Part shown: one piece after another, positions 35,542 through 44,142 of the stretch
Layout of the letters: each line of letters starts with the position of its first letter
Position numbering within the stretch: position 1 is the first letter of the stretch
NCBI RefSeq assembly: GCF_003011965.1
Contig: NZ_PXWG01000003.1
Coordinates: 1-64,000 of the forward strand
Direction: 5' to 3'
Length of the DNA: 64,000 nt
Origin: Streptosporangium nondiastaticum
GTDB lineage: Bacteria > Actinomycetota > Actinomycetes > Streptomycetales > Streptomycetaceae
Made by a program: the position numbers and the translations under genes
The notes under the pieces: generated by a model
The model's input: only the letters and a program-made list of their open reading frames with translations
Database searches by the model: none
Told to the model about the DNA's origin: nothing

Positions 35542-37061
35542 GCGAGCAGCATCCGCATCCGCAGACGACGACGGGCCGGCTGTACGGGGTGGGGCTCGGC
35601 CCCGGCGACCCGTCGCTGATGACCGTACGGGCCGTCGAGGTCATCGCGGCGGCGGACGTCGTCGCGTACCACAGCGCCCGGCACGGCCGCTCCATCGCGC
35701 GCTCCATCGCCGAACGCCACCTGCGGCCCGGCCACATCGAGGAGCGCCTGGTCTACCCGGTCACCACCGGGACCACGGACCACCCCGGCGGCTACCGGGG
35801 CGCCATGGAGGAGTTCTACGAGGAGGCCGCGGCGCGGCTCGCCGCGCACCTGGACGCCGGGCGCACGGTCGCCGTCCTCGCCGAGGGCGACCCGCTCTTC
35901 TACAGCTCGTACCAGCACATGCACAAGCGCCTCGCCCACCGCTATCCGACGGAGGTCGTGCCGGGCGTCACGTCGTTCAGCGCGGCGTCGGCCCGCCTCG
36001 GCGAGCCCCTCGTCGAGGGCGAGGAGGTCCTGACGATCCTGCCGGGCACGCTGCCCGAGGAGGAGCTCACGGCGCGGCTCGCGGCCACGGACTCGGCCGT
36101 GGTGATGAAGCTCGGGCGCACGTTCCCCGCCGTCCGGGGCGCGCTGGAGCGGTCCGGACGGCTGGACGACGCCCGGTACGTCGAGCGCGCGACGATGAGC
36201 GGCGAGCGCACGGGGCGGCTCGCCGACGTGGACCCCTCGTCGGTGCCGTACTTCTCGGTCGCCGTCCTGCCCAGCCGCGTGGACGCCGAGCCGCGCGCCG
36301 GGCGCGGCGAGGTCGTGGTCGTCGGCCTCGGCCCGGCCGGCCCGCTGTGGCTCACGCCCGAGGCGCGCGGCGAGCTCGCGGCCGCGCAGGACGTCGTCGG
36401 CTACAGCACGTACGTGGACCGGGTGCCGGCCCGCCCCGGCCAGCGCCGCCACGCCTCCGACAACAAGGTCGAGTCCGAGCGGGCCGAGTTCGCGCTGGAC
36501 CTGGCGCGGCAGGGGCGGCGCGTCGCCGTCGTCTCCTCCGGCGACCCCGGCGTCTTCGCCATGGCCACGGCGGTCCTGGAAGTGGCCTCCGAAGGTCCCT
36601 ACCTCGACATCCCGGTCCGGGTGGTGCCCGGCATGACGGCCGCCCACGCGGCCGCCTCCCGCGCGGGCGCCCCGCTGGGCCACGACTACGCGGTCGTCTC
36701 CCTCTCCGACCGGCTCAAGCCGTGGGAGGTCATCGCCGAGCGGCTGCGCTCCGCCGCCTCCGCGGACCTGGTCCTGGCCCTGTACAACCCCGGCTCCCGC
36801 AGCCGCGTCTGGCAGGTCGGCAAGGCCCGCGAACTGCTCCTGGAGTTCCGCGCCCCGGACACGCCGGTGGTCGTCGCCCGCGACGTGGGCGGCCCGTCGG
36901 AGTCCGTCCGCATCGTCCCCCTCGGCGAACTCGACCCCGCGGAGGTCGACATGCGCACGATCCTCCTCGTCGGCTCGACACAGACGCAGGTGGCGACCCG
37001 CACGGCGGACGGCTCCCCGGAGAGGATCGTCTGGACGCCGCGACGGTATCCGGAGGCGTGA
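35538..37061 (+). CDS. cobIJ: CobI-CobJ fusion, precorrin-2 C20- and precorrin-3B C17-methyltransferase
   Basis: A 507-residue fusion of two tetrapyrrole methylases. Residues about 14-245 are CobI/CbiL-like ([11 protein letters not shown] near 16-26, [12 protein letters not shown]). Residues about 255-495 are CobJ/CbiH-like ([32 protein letters not shown]). Both SAM-binding glycine loops are intact. The pair brackets the CobG reaction, methylating its substrate precursor and its product, so fusion with an upstream-coupled cobG fits channelling. Such fusions are known in actinobacteria. Confidence 0.95.
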   Translation: MSEQHPHPQTTTGRLYGVGLGPGDPSLMTVRAVEVIAAADVVAYHSARHGRSIARSIAERHLRPGHIEERLVYPVTTGTTDHPGGYRGAMEEFYEEAAARLAAHLDAGRTVAVLAEGDPLFYSSYQHMHKRLAHRYPTEVVPGVTSFSAASARLGEPLVEGEEVLTILPGTLPEEELTARLAATDSAVVMKLGRTFPAVRGALERSGRLDDARYVERATMSGERTGRLADVDPSSVPYFSVAVLPSRVDAEPRAGRGEVVVVGLGPAGPLWLTPEARGELAAAQDVVGYSTYVDRVPARPGQRRHASDNKVESERAEFALDLARQGRRVAVVSSGDPGVFAMATAVLEVASEGPYLDIPVRVVPGMTAAHAAASRAGAPLGHDYAVVSLSDRLKPWEVIAERLRSAASADLVLALYNPGSRSRVWQVGKARELLLEFRAPDTPVVVARDVGGPSESVRIVPLGELDPAEVDMRTILLVGSTQTQVATRTADGSPERIVWTPRRYPEA

Positions 37062-37081
37062 CGCACGCGTGACGGCGGGCC

Positions 37082-37128
37082 GGCACCGCCGGGCCGGTGC
37101 GCGACGGTTGCTCGCCGTCGCGGCGGAA
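37082..37128 (+). repeat. Interspersed 14-spacer repeat, copy 3
   Basis: GGCACCGCCG, 14 bases, then GGTTGCTCGCCG...GCGGCGGAA. First member of an inverted pair between the convergent cobIJ and cobK genes. Confidence 0.85.
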
Positions 37129-37221
37129 TGCCCTGCGGGGCCCGCAGCTTGGATGCGGCCTCACCGCGGCAGGAGCGGGCTGCGCGGCGGCGGCGAGCCG
37201 CGTCCGCGGTGCCGGCACGGT

Positions 37222-37276
37222 GTCCGCCGCGCGGCGGCGAGCAGCCGCCGCCTGCGTCGCCGACGGTGCCGGACCC
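37222..37276 (-). repeat. Interspersed 14-spacer repeat, copy 4
   Basis: Minus-strand copy: GGCACCGTCG, 14 bases, GGCTGCTCGCCG...GCGGCGGA. It faces copy 3 across 93 bases and lies 4 bases from the cobK stop. Confidence 0.75.
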
Positions 37277-37279
37277 GGC

Positions 37280-38038
37280 TCAAGCGTTCCGGAACTGCCG
37301 GTCCAGCCACTCCCGGGCCTCCGCCGGGTCCGCGGCCGTCGGGACGCCCTCCGGTGTCGGCGGCCGTCGGACCACCACGACCGGTATGCCCGCCTCGCGG
37401 GCCGCCGTCAGTTTGGCCGCCGTTGCCGCCGCACCGCTGTCCTTCGTGACCAGGACGTCGATCCGGTGCCGCCGGATCAGTTCGCGCTCGGCCTCGACCG
37501 TGAAGGGACCTCGGTCCAGGACGACTTCCATACGGGGCGGGGCCGGCGGCTCGGGGGCGTCCACGGAGCGGACCAGGAACCACAGCCGGCCGAGGTGGGC
37601 GAAGGCCGCCAGGCCCATGCGGCCCGTGGTCAGGAACACCCGTTCCCCCAGGGCCGGCAGCGCCTCCGCCGCCTCGTCCAGCGAGCCCACGTCGTGCCAG
37701 TCGTCCCCCGGTCCCGCGACCCACCCGGGACGGCGGACGGCCAGCAAGGGAACATGGACCTCTGCGGCGGCCTCCGCCGCGTTGAAACTGATCGTGCCGG
37801 CGAAAGGATGGGTGGCGTCGATGAGCGCGTCCACCTGCTGCTCGCGCAGCCACCGGGCGAGGCCCTCGGGGCCGCCGAACCCCCCGATGCGGACCTCTCC
37901 GGCGGGCAGGCGCGGCTGCGCCACGCGGCCCGCGAGGGACGTGGTCACGCGCAGCCCGGGAAGCGCATCGAGTTCGCCGGCCAGCCGGCGCGCCTCCGTC
38001 GTGCCGCCCAGGATCAGGATGTGGCGCTCGGCTCCCAC
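37280..38038 (-). CDS. cobK: CobK/CbiJ, precorrin-6A reductase
   Basis: A 252-residue NADPH-dependent reductase of the corrin ring. The nucleotide-binding start I-L-I-L-G-G-T-T-E-A-R-R-L-A is at 7-20, D-A-T-H-P-F-A near 95-101 is the family substrate loop, and T-K-D-S-G in the last third is also conserved. GTG 38038 was chosen because it begins the family alignment. It is transcribed away from cbiD and towards cobIJ, with inverted repeat copies 3 and 4 in the convergent gap. Confidence 0.93.
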   Translation of the reverse strand: MGAERHILILGGTTEARRLAGELDALPGLRVTTSLAGRVAQPRLPAGEVRIGGFGGPEGLARWLREQQVDALIDATHPFAGTISFNAAEAAAEVHVPLLAVRRPGWVAGPGDDWHDVGSLDEAAEALPALGERVFLTTGRMGLAAFAHLGRLWFLVRSVDAPEPPAPPRMEVVLDRGPFTVEAERELIRRHRIDVLVTKDSGAAATAAKLTAAREAGIPVVVVRRPPTPEGVPTAADPAEAREWLDRQFRNA

Positions 38039-38072
38039 GTCGTGCCTTTCCGTTCGCTTCGCGGACGGTTCC

Positions 38073-38121
38073 GCACCGCCGGTCCCCCGCATTGTGGTCG
38101 CTCGCCGCCGCGGCGGGAAAA
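38073..38121 (+). repeat. Interspersed 14-spacer repeat, copy 5
   Basis: GCACCGCCG, 14 bases, GGTCGCTCGCCG...GCGGCGGGAAAA. It lies in the short divergent gap between cobK and cbiD and ends 17 bases before the cbiD start codon, so it must be part of that leader. Confidence 0.85.
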
Positions 38122-38137
38122 TCTTGGGGAGCACCCC

Positions 38138-39313
38138 GTGACCGATGTCACCGAAGCGGCCGGCGCCACGGCCGGCAAGGCCGCCGGCGGGCGGGCCGCC
38201 CAGCTGCAGCACACCGGTCTGCGCCACGGCTGGACGACCGGCGCGTGCGCGACCGCCGCCACCACCGCCGCGTACACCGCGCTCCTCACGGGCGAGTTCC
38301 CCGACCCCGTGACGATCACCCTGCCCAAGGGGCAGACGCCCGCGTTCGCGATCGCCGCGGAGCGGCTGATCTCCGGGGACGCCGGTCCCTCCGCCATGGC
38401 CGGCATCGTCAAGGACGCCGGTGACGATCCGGACGTCACCCACGGCGCGCTGATCCGCGCGACGGTGCGGATCCTCCCGCCCGGTTCCGGGGTCGTGTTC
38501 CGGGCCGGCCCGGGCGTGGGCACCGTCACGCGCCCCGGGCTGCCCCTGGACGTGGGCGAGCCCGCCATCAACCCCGTGCCCCGGCAGCTCATGCGCGACC
38601 ACGTCGCCGAGGTCGCGGCCCGGCACGGCGGCTCGGGCGACGTCGAGATCGAGGTCTCGGTCGACCACGGCGCGGAGATCGCCCGCTCGACCTGGAACCC
38701 CCGGCTCGGGATCCTGGGCGGCATCTCCATCCTCGGCACCACGGGCATCGTCGTGCCGTACTCGTGCTCCGCCTGGATCGACAGCATCCGGCGCGGCGTG
38801 GACGTGGCCCGCGCGGCGGGCCGCCGCCACGTCGCGGGCTGTACGGGGTCCACGTCGGAGAAGGTCGCGGTCGCCGTGCACGGCCTGCCGGAGGACGCCC
38901 TGCTGGACATGGGCGACTTCGCGGGCGCCGTGCTCAAGTACCTCCGTCGGCACCCGGTGGACCGGCTCACCGTCGCGGGCGGCTTCGCCAAGCTGTCGAA
39001 GCTGGCCGCCGGCCACCTCGACCTGCACTCGGGACGGTCCCAGGTCGACAAGGGGTTCCTCGCGGAACTGGCCCGGCGCGGCGGCTCGGGCGAGGAGCTG
39101 GCGGCCGCCGTCGCCTCCGCCAACACCGGCCTGGAGGCCCTGCGGCTGTGCGAGGCGGCCGGCGTCCCGCTCGGCGACCTGGTCGCCGCCACCGCCCGCG
39201 ACGAGGCGCTCGCCGTGCTGCGCGGCGCGCCCGTCGCGGTCGATGTGATCTGCATCGACCGCGCGGGCGCGATCGTGGGACGGGCGGGGCCGGTGGGGCC
39301 GCGCGGGAGCTAG
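38138..39313 (+). CDS. cbiD: CbiD, (cobalt-)precorrin-5B C1-methyltransferase
   Basis: A 391-residue protein with the CbiD opening L-R-H-G-W-T-T-G-A-C-A-T-A-A near 31-44 and later G-I-L-G-G-I-S-I-L-G-T-T-G-I-V and A-G-C-T-G-S-T-S-E. CbiD adds the C1 methyl in the anaerobic pathway; the aerobic pathway normally uses CobF, which is not seen here. In this otherwise aerobic gene set it probably takes the CobF step. GTG 38138 follows GGGGAG. It ends 9 bases from the convergent serine hydrolase. Confidence 0.93.
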   Translation: MTDVTEAAGATAGKAAGGRAAQLQHTGLRHGWTTGACATAATTAAYTALLTGEFPDPVTITLPKGQTPAFAIAAERLISGDAGPSAMAGIVKDAGDDPDVTHGALIRATVRILPPGSGVVFRAGPGVGTVTRPGLPLDVGEPAINPVPRQLMRDHVAEVAARHGGSGDVEIEVSVDHGAEIARSTWNPRLGILGGISILGTTGIVVPYSCSAWIDSIRRGVDVARAAGRRHVAGCTGSTSEKVAVAVHGLPEDALLDMGDFAGAVLKYLRRHPVDRLTVAGGFAKLSKLAAGHLDLHSGRSQVDKGFLAELARRGGSGEELAAAVASANTGLEALRLCEAAGVPLGDLVAATARDEALAVLRGAPVAVDVICIDRAGAIVGRAGPVGPRGS

Positions 39314-39322
39314 CGGCTTCGG

Positions 39323-40567
39323 CTAGCGGAGGGTGTTGACCGCCGCGGCGGCCGCCGCCGGCTTGTCCTTCACCGGCTTCGGGATCGCCCCGCAGAACTC
39401 GCCCTCAAACATGTTCTCGAACGGCGGGCTGTCGTTGAGCCAGTCACCGTTGATGTTGAAGGTGAGCATGTGCTTGCCGTCGCGCGTGCCCGCGGACCCG
39501 CTGAGGGAGCCCCAGACGACGCCGTCGTGCCCGTACACCTGCACGCCGCAGGTCAGCTTGCGGGAGATGATGCCGAGGCCGTAGGTGTAGTGCTCGCCCG
39601 TCTCGACGGTGGTGAGCATCTCGTCCAGCTGCTTCTTCGGCAGCAGCTTGCCCTGCAGGAGGCTGCTGTAGAAGCGGTTGAGGTCGCCGCTCGTGCTCAC
39701 GACCTCGCCCGTGGCGCCGGACCAGGACGGCCGGTACTCGGTGGCGTCGTAGATCTCCGGGCCCGGGTCGGGCACGTAGAGCTTGGAGTAGCCGACCGGG
39801 TGCGGCGCCGGCAGCTTCGGATCCGTGCCGGGGAAGGTGGTCTCCTTCAGGCCCAGCGGCTTGACGATGCGCCGCTCGGCCTCGCGGGCGTACGGCTTCC
39901 CCGTCGCCTTCTCGATGATCATGCCGCCGAGCACGAAGTTGGTGTTGGAGTACCGCCAGCCCTTGCCGGGCTCGAAGTCCGGGCCGTACTTGATGCCCAT
40001 GGCGACGATCTGCTCGGGCGTCTTGATGTCGTACCGGTGCTCGAAGAACCCCTGGCCGTTCATCTGCTCGTTCCACTCGGGCGTGGACACCATGTCGTGC
40101 ACGCCGCTGGTGTGGTTGAGGAGGTGACGGATCGTGATCTTGTCGGCGTCGTAGCCGTTGCCCTTGACCACGCCGGGGAGCCACTTCTCGACGGAGTCGT
40201 CGATGCTCAGCTTCCCCTCCGCTTCCAGCTGCAGCAGGACCGTCGCGACGAAGGACTTGGTGATGCTGCCCGCGCGGAAGTGGTCGGCGGCCGTGCGCTT
40301 GCGCTTCGTGGCGGTGTCCGCGTAGCCGGCGGAGCCGGACCAGGTGCCCTTGGGCGTCAGCGTCCCCGCGGCGACGCCGGGCATGCCGGCGGCGGCGAGG
40401 CCGTTCAGGGCCTCCTGGGTGGCGGCGTGGCTCTCGGCGCCGGCCGGGGCGTCCGCCGCGGCGGCGGCCGGGCCGATCGCGGTGGCCGCGAGCGTGGTGG
40501 CCGTGAGGGCCACGAGGGCCGCTCGTACGGTCTTTGACGCGCGCTCGGGCATACGGGTCTTCGGCAT
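39323..40567 (-). CDS. Secreted serine hydrolase, beta-lactamase/D-Ala-D-Ala carboxypeptidase family
   Basis: A 414-residue exported enzyme of the class C beta-lactamase fold. The signal peptide is A-A-L-V-A-L-T-A-T-T-L-A with cleavage near A-A-A-A-A. Active-site motifs are S-I-T-K in A-G-S-I-T-K-S-F, Y-S-N in W-R-Y-S-N-T-N-F, and H-D-G (G-H-D-G-V-V-W) replacing K-T-G, as in R61-type carboxypeptidases and esterases. ATG 40567 follows AGGGGGG. It does not belong to corrin synthesis although it follows cobM on the same strand. A candidate iron box sits 32 bases upstream. Confidence 0.88.
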   Translation of the reverse strand: MPKTRMPERASKTVRAALVALTATTLAATAIGPAAAAADAPAGAESHAATQEALNGLAAAGMPGVAAGTLTPKGTWSGSAGYADTATKRKRTAADHFRAGSITKSFVATVLLQLEAEGKLSIDDSVEKWLPGVVKGNGYDADKITIRHLLNHTSGVHDMVSTPEWNEQMNGQGFFEHRYDIKTPEQIVAMGIKYGPDFEPGKGWRYSNTNFVLGGMIIEKATGKPYAREAERRIVKPLGLKETTFPGTDPKLPAPHPVGYSKLYVPDPGPEIYDATEYRPSWSGATGEVVSTSGDLNRFYSSLLQGKLLPKKQLDEMLTTVETGEHYTYGLGIISRKLTCGVQVYGHDGVVWGSLSGSAGTRDGKHMLTFNINGDWLNDSPPFENMFEGEFCGAIPKPVKDKPAAAAAAVNTLR

Positions 40568-40598
40568 GCGGGTCCCCCCTGGGATGATCATGTGCAGG

Positions 40599-40617
40599 TA
40601 AGCATAGGCTAACCTCA
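40599..40617 (-). promoter_or_regulatory. Candidate iron box (DmdR/IdeR type)
   Basis: TAAGCATAGGCTAACCTCA (plus strand) matches 15 of 19 positions of the DmdR/IdeR consensus TTAGGTTAGGCTAACCTAA. It overlaps the cobM stop and ends 32 bases upstream of the serine hydrolase start, where a bound repressor would block that gene. Confidence 0.55.
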
Positions 40618-41370
40618 CTTAGCGCAGGGGTCACGGTGGCGGTCCACCGAGTACAGGTAGCTGTCCGGGAACTGCTCCGCCGCCAGCGTCCGGCCCACGA
40701 TGATGACCGCCGTGCGGACCACCCCCGCCGCCGCGACCTTCTCCGCGATGTCGGCGAGCGTCCCGCGCAGGACCAGTTCGTCCGGGCGGCTGGCCATCGC
40801 GACGACGGCGGCCGGGCAGTCGGCGCCGTAGTGCGGGAGGAGCTCCGCGACGACCTCGCCGGTGTAGCGGGCGGCGAGGTGCAGGACGAGCAGGGCGCCG
40901 CTGCGGCCCAGGGTCGCGAGGTCCTCGCCGGGGGGCATGGGGGTGGCCTGGCGGGCGATCCGCGTGAGGATCACCGTCTGACCGACCGTCGGCACGGTCA
41001 GCTCACGGCCGAGGGCGGCGGCCGCCGCGGCGAAGGCGGGGACGCCCGGCACGATCTCGTACGGGATGCCGGCCGCGTCCAGGCGGCGCATCTGCTCGGC
41101 CACGGCGCTGAAGACGGAGGGGTCGCCGGAGTGCAGGCGCGCCACGTCGTGACCCGCCTCATGAGCCCGGGTCAGCTCCTCGGTGATCTGGTCGAGGGTC
41201 AGGCCGGCGGTGTCCACCAGACGGGCGTCCGGGGGGCACTCGGCGAGGAGTTCGCGCGGGACGAGGCTGCCCGCGTAGAGGCAGACGCCGCAGCGGCCGA
41301 GGGTGCGGGCGCCGCGCACGGTGATGAGGTCGGCGGCGCCGGGGCCGGCGCCGATGAAGTACACGGTCAC
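40615..41370 (-). CDS. cobM: CobM/CbiF, precorrin-4 C11-methyltransferase
   Basis: A 251-residue tetrapyrrole methylase. The N-terminal loop Y-F-I-G-A-G-P-G-A-A-D-L-I-T is at 4-17, followed by V-C-L-Y-A-G-S-L-V near 29-37 and L-H-S-G-D-P-S-V-F near 78-86, all CobM features. The GTG start overlaps the cobL stop (GTGA). Length is normal. It is the last corrin gene on this transcript. Confidence 0.95.
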   Translation of the reverse strand: MTVYFIGAGPGAADLITVRGARTLGRCGVCLYAGSLVPRELLAECPPDARLVDTAGLTLDQITEELTRAHEAGHDVARLHSGDPSVFSAVAEQMRRLDAAGIPYEIVPGVPAFAAAAAALGRELTVPTVGQTVILTRIARQATPMPPGEDLATLGRSGALLVLHLAARYTGEVVAELLPHYGADCPAAVVAMASRPDELVLRGTLADIAEKVAAAGVVRTAVIIVGRTLAAEQFPDSYLYSVDRHRDPCAK

Positions 41371-42623
41371 GGGGCGGGGTCTCCTGTCGGTGGGGAAGTC
41401 GGTGCCGGGGCGGGTTTCACCACGGACCACTGAGTCACCGGCATGGCCTGCCTCCAGCCCGTGAAGCCGCCCACGGGGACCGCCTGGGCGACCGACAGGC
41501 GGGTCAGCTCGCCGCCGGCGCGGCCGTACCAGTAGGTGAGCAGCGTCTCGGATTCGAGGGTGACCGTGTTGGCCACCAGGCGGCCGCCCGGGGGCAGCGC
41601 CTCCCAGCACGCGCCCAGCAGGCCGGGTGAGGTGAGGCCGCCGCCGATGAAGACGGCGTCGGGGACTTCCAGTTCCGCCAGTGCCGCGGGGGCCGCGCCG
41701 GTGACGACGCGGAGGCCGGGGACGCCCAGTTTCTCGGCGTTGCGGGTGATGCGGGCCGCTCTTGCGGGGTCGCGCTCGATGGTGACGGCGCGGCAGGTGC
41801 GGTGGGTTCGCATCCACTCGATGGCGATCGAGCCGGAGCCGCCGCCGATGTCCCAGAGGAGTTCGCCGGGGGCGGGGGCGAGCGTCGCGAGGGTGACTGC
41901 TCGTACGTGTCGCTTCGTCAGCTGGCCGTCGTGCTCGTAGGCGTCGTCGGGCAGGCCGGGCGTGAGGGGGAGGCGGGGCGCGCCGGGGGCGCGCCGGCAG
42001 GTGACGGCGATGACGTTGAGGGCGTCGCCGGGTGCGTGGTGCCAGTCCTCGGCCGTGCCGTCGAGGCGCCGTTCGGCCGGGGAGCCGAGCTGTTCCAGGA
42101 CGGTCATGCGGCTCGGGCCGTAGCCGTGGTCGCGGAGGTGCGCGGCGACCTCGGCGGGGGTGCCGGCGCCCGAGCTGAGGACCAGCAGGCTCCGGCGGTC
42201 GTGGAGGGCCGCGGTGAGCGTCGCCGGGGGGCGGCCGACGAGGCTCACCACCTCCGCCTGCTCCAGCGGTATGCCCAGGCGGGCGCAGGCGTACGAGACG
42301 GAGGACGGGTGCGGGAGCACGTGCAGCCGGTCGGGGCCGACGGTTTCGGCGAGGGTGCGGCCGATGCCGAAGAACATGGGGTCGCCGCTGGCGAGCACGC
42401 AGACGCGGCGGCCGGCGTGCGCCGCGAGCAGGCCCGGGACGGCCGGGCGGAGGGGGGAGGGCCAGGGGACGCGTTCGGCGGGGCAGGCGGCGGGCAGCAG
42501 GTCCAGCTGGCGGGGGCCGCCGATGATCACCTCGGCGGCGCGCAGCGCCTCCTGGGAGGCGGGGGCGAGGCCGGACCAGCCGTCGGCACCGATGCCGACG
42601 ACGGTGACGGGGGCGGGGCTCAC
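41367..42623 (-). CDS. cobL: CobL, precorrin-6B C5,15-methyltransferase (decarboxylating)
   Basis: A 418-residue fusion of CbiE-like (about 1-210) and CbiT-like (about 215-405) halves that methylates C5 and C15 and removes the C12 acetate carboxyl. The CbiE half shows [10 protein letters not shown] and [12 protein letters not shown]. The CbiT half shows [16 protein letters not shown], the SAM motif. The GTG start is used. It is divergent from tsaD and coupled to cobM. Confidence 0.95.
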   Translation of the reverse strand: MSPAPVTVVGIGADGWSGLAPASQEALRAAEVIIGGPRQLDLLPAACPAERVPWPSPLRPAVPGLLAAHAGRRVCVLASGDPMFFGIGRTLAETVGPDRLHVLPHPSSVSYACARLGIPLEQAEVVSLVGRPPATLTAALHDRRSLLVLSSGAGTPAEVAAHLRDHGYGPSRMTVLEQLGSPAERRLDGTAEDWHHAPGDALNVIAVTCRRAPGAPRLPLTPGLPDDAYEHDGQLTKRHVRAVTLATLAPAPGELLWDIGGGSGSIAIEWMRTHRTCRAVTIERDPARAARITRNAEKLGVPGLRVVTGAAPAALAELEVPDAVFIGGGLTSPGLLGACWEALPPGGRLVANTVTLESETLLTYWYGRAGGELTRLSVAQAVPVGGFTGWRQAMPVTQWSVVKPAPAPTSPPTGDPAP

Positions 42624-42707
42624 GGGGCTGTCACCTCGGCGTTCGCTGCGGGCTGGGGCACGGGAACTCTACTGACCGCGGGCGGCGGCGCGGCATGCGG
42701 GCCCTTA

Positions 42708-42724
42708 TTGCATATGCTGTGCAA
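42708..42724 (+). promoter_or_regulatory. Nur-like inverted repeat upstream of tsaD
   Basis: TTGCAT-N5-GTGCAA fits the core of the nickel regulator box TTGCAA-N5-TTGCAA (TGC...GCAA positions all match). It lies 27 bases before the tsaD start in a locally AT-rich patch, between divergent cobL and tsaD. Confidence 0.4.
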
Positions 42725-42751
42725 TTGCGAGAAGAAAGCAGGAGGTGCGGC

Positions 42752-43819
42752 GTGGTGCGTTCGCCGGTGGTGCTGGGGATCGAGTCGTCCTGCGACGAGA
42801 CCGGCGCCGGTCTGGTGCGGGACGGGAAGCTGCTGGGCCACGCGGTGGCCTCCAGCATGGACGAGCACGCGCGCTTCGGCGGCGTCGTCCCCGAGATCGC
42901 GGCCCGCGCGCACGTGCACGCGGCCGCGCCCGTCGTGCACGCCGCCCTCGCCGACGCCGGGCTGACGATGCGGGACATCGGCGCCGTCGCCGTGACCACC
43001 GGGCCCGGCCTCTCCGGCGCGCTCCAGGTGGGCCTGGCCGCGGCGAAGGGGCTCGCCTACGCCCTGGATGTGCCGCTGTACGGGGTGCACCACCTCGCGG
43101 GGCACGTGGCCGCGGACACGCTGGAGCACGGGCCGCTGCCCGACCCGTGCATGGTGCTCATCGTCTCCGGCGGGCACACGTCGCTGCTGCTCGTACGGGA
43201 CCTCGCGCGCGACCCGATCGTGCACCTCGGCGACACGCTGGACGACGCGGCGGGCGAGTGCTTCGACAAGGTGGCCCGGGTCTTCGGGCTGCCCTACCCG
43301 GGCGGGCCCGCCGTGGACCGGGCGGCCCGGGAGGGCGATCCGGGGGCGGTGCCGTTCCCGCGGCCGCTCACGGGGCCGCGGGACGATCCGTACGCCTTCT
43401 CGTTCTCCGGGCTGAAGACGGCCGCCGCGCGGTGGGCGGAACAGCACCGCGCTGCCGGGCGGGCGCTGCCGGTCGCGGACGGGGCGGCGTCCCTGCAGGA
43501 GGCGGTGGCCGACGTCCTCACGCGCAAGGCGGTGGCCGCCTGCGTCGAGCACGGGGTGGGAACGCTGGTCGTCGTCGGCGGCGTCGCCGCCAACTCCCGG
43601 GTGCGGGCCCTGGCCCGGCAGCGGTGCGCCGCCGCGGGCGTCGAACTGCGGGTGCCGCCGCTGCGGCTGTGCACGGACAACGGCGCGATGATCGCCGCCG
43701 TGGGCGACCTCCTGGCCCGCGCGGGCGCCCCGGCGGCTCCCCTGCACGTCTCGATCGACCCGTCGGCCCCGCTGGAGTACGCGACGCTCCATCCGGTCGC
43801 GCGACGCGTCATGGCGTAG
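42752..43819 (+). CDS. tsaD: TsaD-like tRNA N6-threonylcarbamoyladenosine transferase
   Basis: A 355-residue Kae1/TsaD family ATPase-like protein. The opening [11 protein letters not shown] is at 7-17, the metal-binding H-x3-H motif H-L-A-G-H at 114-118, G-P-G-L-S-G-A-L near 84-91 and S-F-S-G-L-K-T later. TsaD transfers threonylcarbamoyl to A37 of ANN-decoding tRNAs with TsaB and TsaE. Here none of tsaB, tsaE or rimI is adjacent and the gene sits beside corrin genes, so it may be a second copy. Tandem GTG codons follow AGGAGG; 42752 is used. Confidence 0.88.
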   Translation: MVRSPVVLGIESSCDETGAGLVRDGKLLGHAVASSMDEHARFGGVVPEIAARAHVHAAAPVVHAALADAGLTMRDIGAVAVTTGPGLSGALQVGLAAAKGLAYALDVPLYGVHHLAGHVAADTLEHGPLPDPCMVLIVSGGHTSLLLVRDLARDPIVHLGDTLDDAAGECFDKVARVFGLPYPGGPAVDRAAREGDPGAVPFPRPLTGPRDDPYAFSFSGLKTAAARWAEQHRAAGRALPVADGAASLQEAVADVLTRKAVAACVEHGVGTLVVVGGVAANSRVRALARQRCAAAGVELRVPPLRLCTDNGAMIAAVGDLLARAGAPAAPLHVSIDPSAPLEYATLHPVARRVMA

Positions 43820-43834
43820 CCGGGGCGGAGGGTC

Positions 43835-43853
43835 CGGCACCGCGGCGGTGCCG
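43835..43853 (+). terminator. Hairpin directly after tsaD
   Basis: CGGCACCG at 43835-43842 pairs with CGGTGCCG at 43846-43853, loop 3, 15 bases after the stop. Confidence 0.6.
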
Positions 43854-43872
43854 CCCGGCGGCAGGCCCGTCC

Positions 43873-43921
43873 GGCACCGCCGGCCCCCTGCGTGGGGGCT
43901 CATCGCCGCCGCGGCGGAAAA
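43873..43921 (+). repeat. Interspersed 14-spacer repeat, copy 6
   Basis: GGCACCGCCG, 14 bases, GGCTCATCGCCG...GCGGCGGAAAA. With copy 7 it makes an inverted pair separated by 24 bases. Confidence 0.85.
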
Positions 43922-43945
43922 GCTGTCGAGCTCCGGCCGCATCAC

Positions 43946-43997
43946 TTCCGCCGCTACGGCGAGCAACCACGGCTGTGATCTCCGGCAGTGCCGAACC
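43946..43997 (-). repeat. Interspersed 14-spacer repeat, copy 7
   Basis: Minus-strand copy: GGCACTGCCG, 14 bases, GGTTGCTCGCCG...GCGGCGGAAG. Confidence 0.85.
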
Positions 43998-44054
43998 CGC
44001 AGTTCACTCCGGAGCGAGCCCCGAACCCACGACCGGCCCCGGCCCGCGCACTTC

Positions 44055-44107
44055 TTCCGCCGCCACGGCGAACAACCACCACGGCGGCAATCGGCGGTGC
44101 CGAACCC
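44055..44107 (-). repeat. Interspersed 14-spacer repeat, copy 8
   Basis: Minus-strand copy: GGCACCGCCG, 14 bases, GGTTGTTCGCCG...GCGGCGGAAGAA. It lies in tandem with copy 7 and 35 bases from the PhzF stop. Copies 6-8 fill most of the 323-base convergent gap between tsaD and the PhzF gene, which holds no gene. Confidence 0.85.
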
Positions 44108-44142
44108 ACAAGGCGCCCGCGGCAACCCGCCGCGCCCCCGGG

